Below are positions 63,874 through 64,000 of a DNA stretch of 64,000 bases, piece by piece. The stretch's first letter is position 1. Every line of letters begins with the position of its first letter. Made by a program: the position numbers and the translations under genes. The DNA lies in NCBI RefSeq assembly GCF_000429005.1, contig NZ_AUBA01000001.1, positions 248,001 to 312,000 on the forward strand, given 5' to 3'. Origin of the DNA: Novosphingobium acidiphilum DSM 19966 (lineage in GTDB: Bacteria > Pseudomonadota > Alphaproteobacteria > Sphingomonadales > Sphingomonadaceae). The notes beneath the pieces were generated by a model that had not been told where the DNA came from, did not search any database, and worked only from the letters and a program-made list of their open reading frames with translations.

Positions 63874-64000
63874 ATGACCGATTCCCTGATGCACTTGCGC
63901 GCGCTTGTCGAGAAGGCCCCCGACGCGGATATTTTGCGCGACATGATCTCGTTTGCCGCCGGTCGGCTGATGGAGATGGAGGTTGGCGGGCTGACAGGCG
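63874..64000 (+). CDS. IS256-family transposase, N-terminal part
   Basis: The first 42 codons, running off the right edge. MTDSLMHLRALVEKAPDADI, then LRDMISFAAGRLMEMEVGGLTG, is the characteristic N terminus of IS256/MULE-type transposases (DDE mutator class). ATG 63874 follows GGAG by 7 bases. The catalytic DDE residues lie beyond the window, so intactness cannot be judged. IS256 elements typically make 8-9 bp target duplications. Confidence 0.85.
   Translation, partial: MTDSLMHLRALVEKAPDADILRDMISFAAGRLMEMEVGGLTG

Overview
The window is high-GC chromosomal DNA from an alphaproteobacterium, most likely a member of the Sphingomonadales (Sphingomonas/Novosphingobium type). The basis is the alphaproteobacterial complex I operon with separate nuoC and nuoD, ribonuclease J followed by a DUF1467 gene, the yqeY-dnaG-rpoD group, the RibBX-type riboflavin enzyme, a small DUF4170 gene, a sphingomonad-like TonB receptor and paired DUF1214/DUF1254 genes. 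Most of it is core chromosome. I saw no tRNA, rRNA or CRISPR array. Accessory character appears at about 45-63 kb and at the right edge, where an IS256-family transposase gene begins.

Layout: 1-6.1 kb holds the end of prfB, a nitronate-monooxygenase-like flavoprotein, a divergent Amt transporter, a D-2-hydroxyacid dehydrogenase, an exported SH3 protein and a thiolase. 6.4-21.3 kb is a complete 14-gene NADH dehydrogenase operon (nuoA-N). It is tightly overlapped and carries two extra small genes, one after nuoD and one of unusual composition between nuoF and nuoG. It runs on into birA, coaX, rnj and two membrane-protein genes (to 25.3 kb), ending at a bidirectional terminator shared with rpsD. 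26-29.2 kb is the minus-strand run rpiB-glyA-nrdR-trmJ (one-carbon supply, nucleotide-reduction control, tRNA modification). A membrane M28 peptidase is divergent from it.

31.3-35.7 kb is yqeY-dnaG-rpoD on the minus strand, divergent from carA-carB and greA (35.9-41.1 kb). 41.1-43.2 kb holds a DUF4170 gene and a four-gene minus-strand set resembling the enterobacterial yqjD-yqjE-yqjK membrane stress module. Enolase and two tiny membrane-protein genes follow.

45.4-56.5 kb is accessory: a predicted lipoprotein of glycoside-hydrolase (clan GH-A-like) architecture, a DUF3857/transglutaminase/TPR protein, a beta-propeller-like exported protein, and a plus-strand run of a GMC oxidoreductase, an aminoglycoside-phosphotransferase-fold kinase, an unrecognised beta-rich protein and separate DUF1214 and DUF1254 proteins. 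Next come ribBX-ribH, a 982-residue TonB-dependent receptor, a methyltransferase and a fatty-acid desaturase. The window closes with a probably truncated reading frame, a perfect 18-bp inverted repeat and the start of the IS256-family transposase.

The most unusual items are the low-GC 91-codon gene fitted without gaps between nuoF and nuoG, the HTH-RibB-degenerate RibA fusion, the four-cysteine tail on the flavoprotein, the unassigned GH-like lipoprotein, and the oxidoreductase/kinase/DUF gene run.
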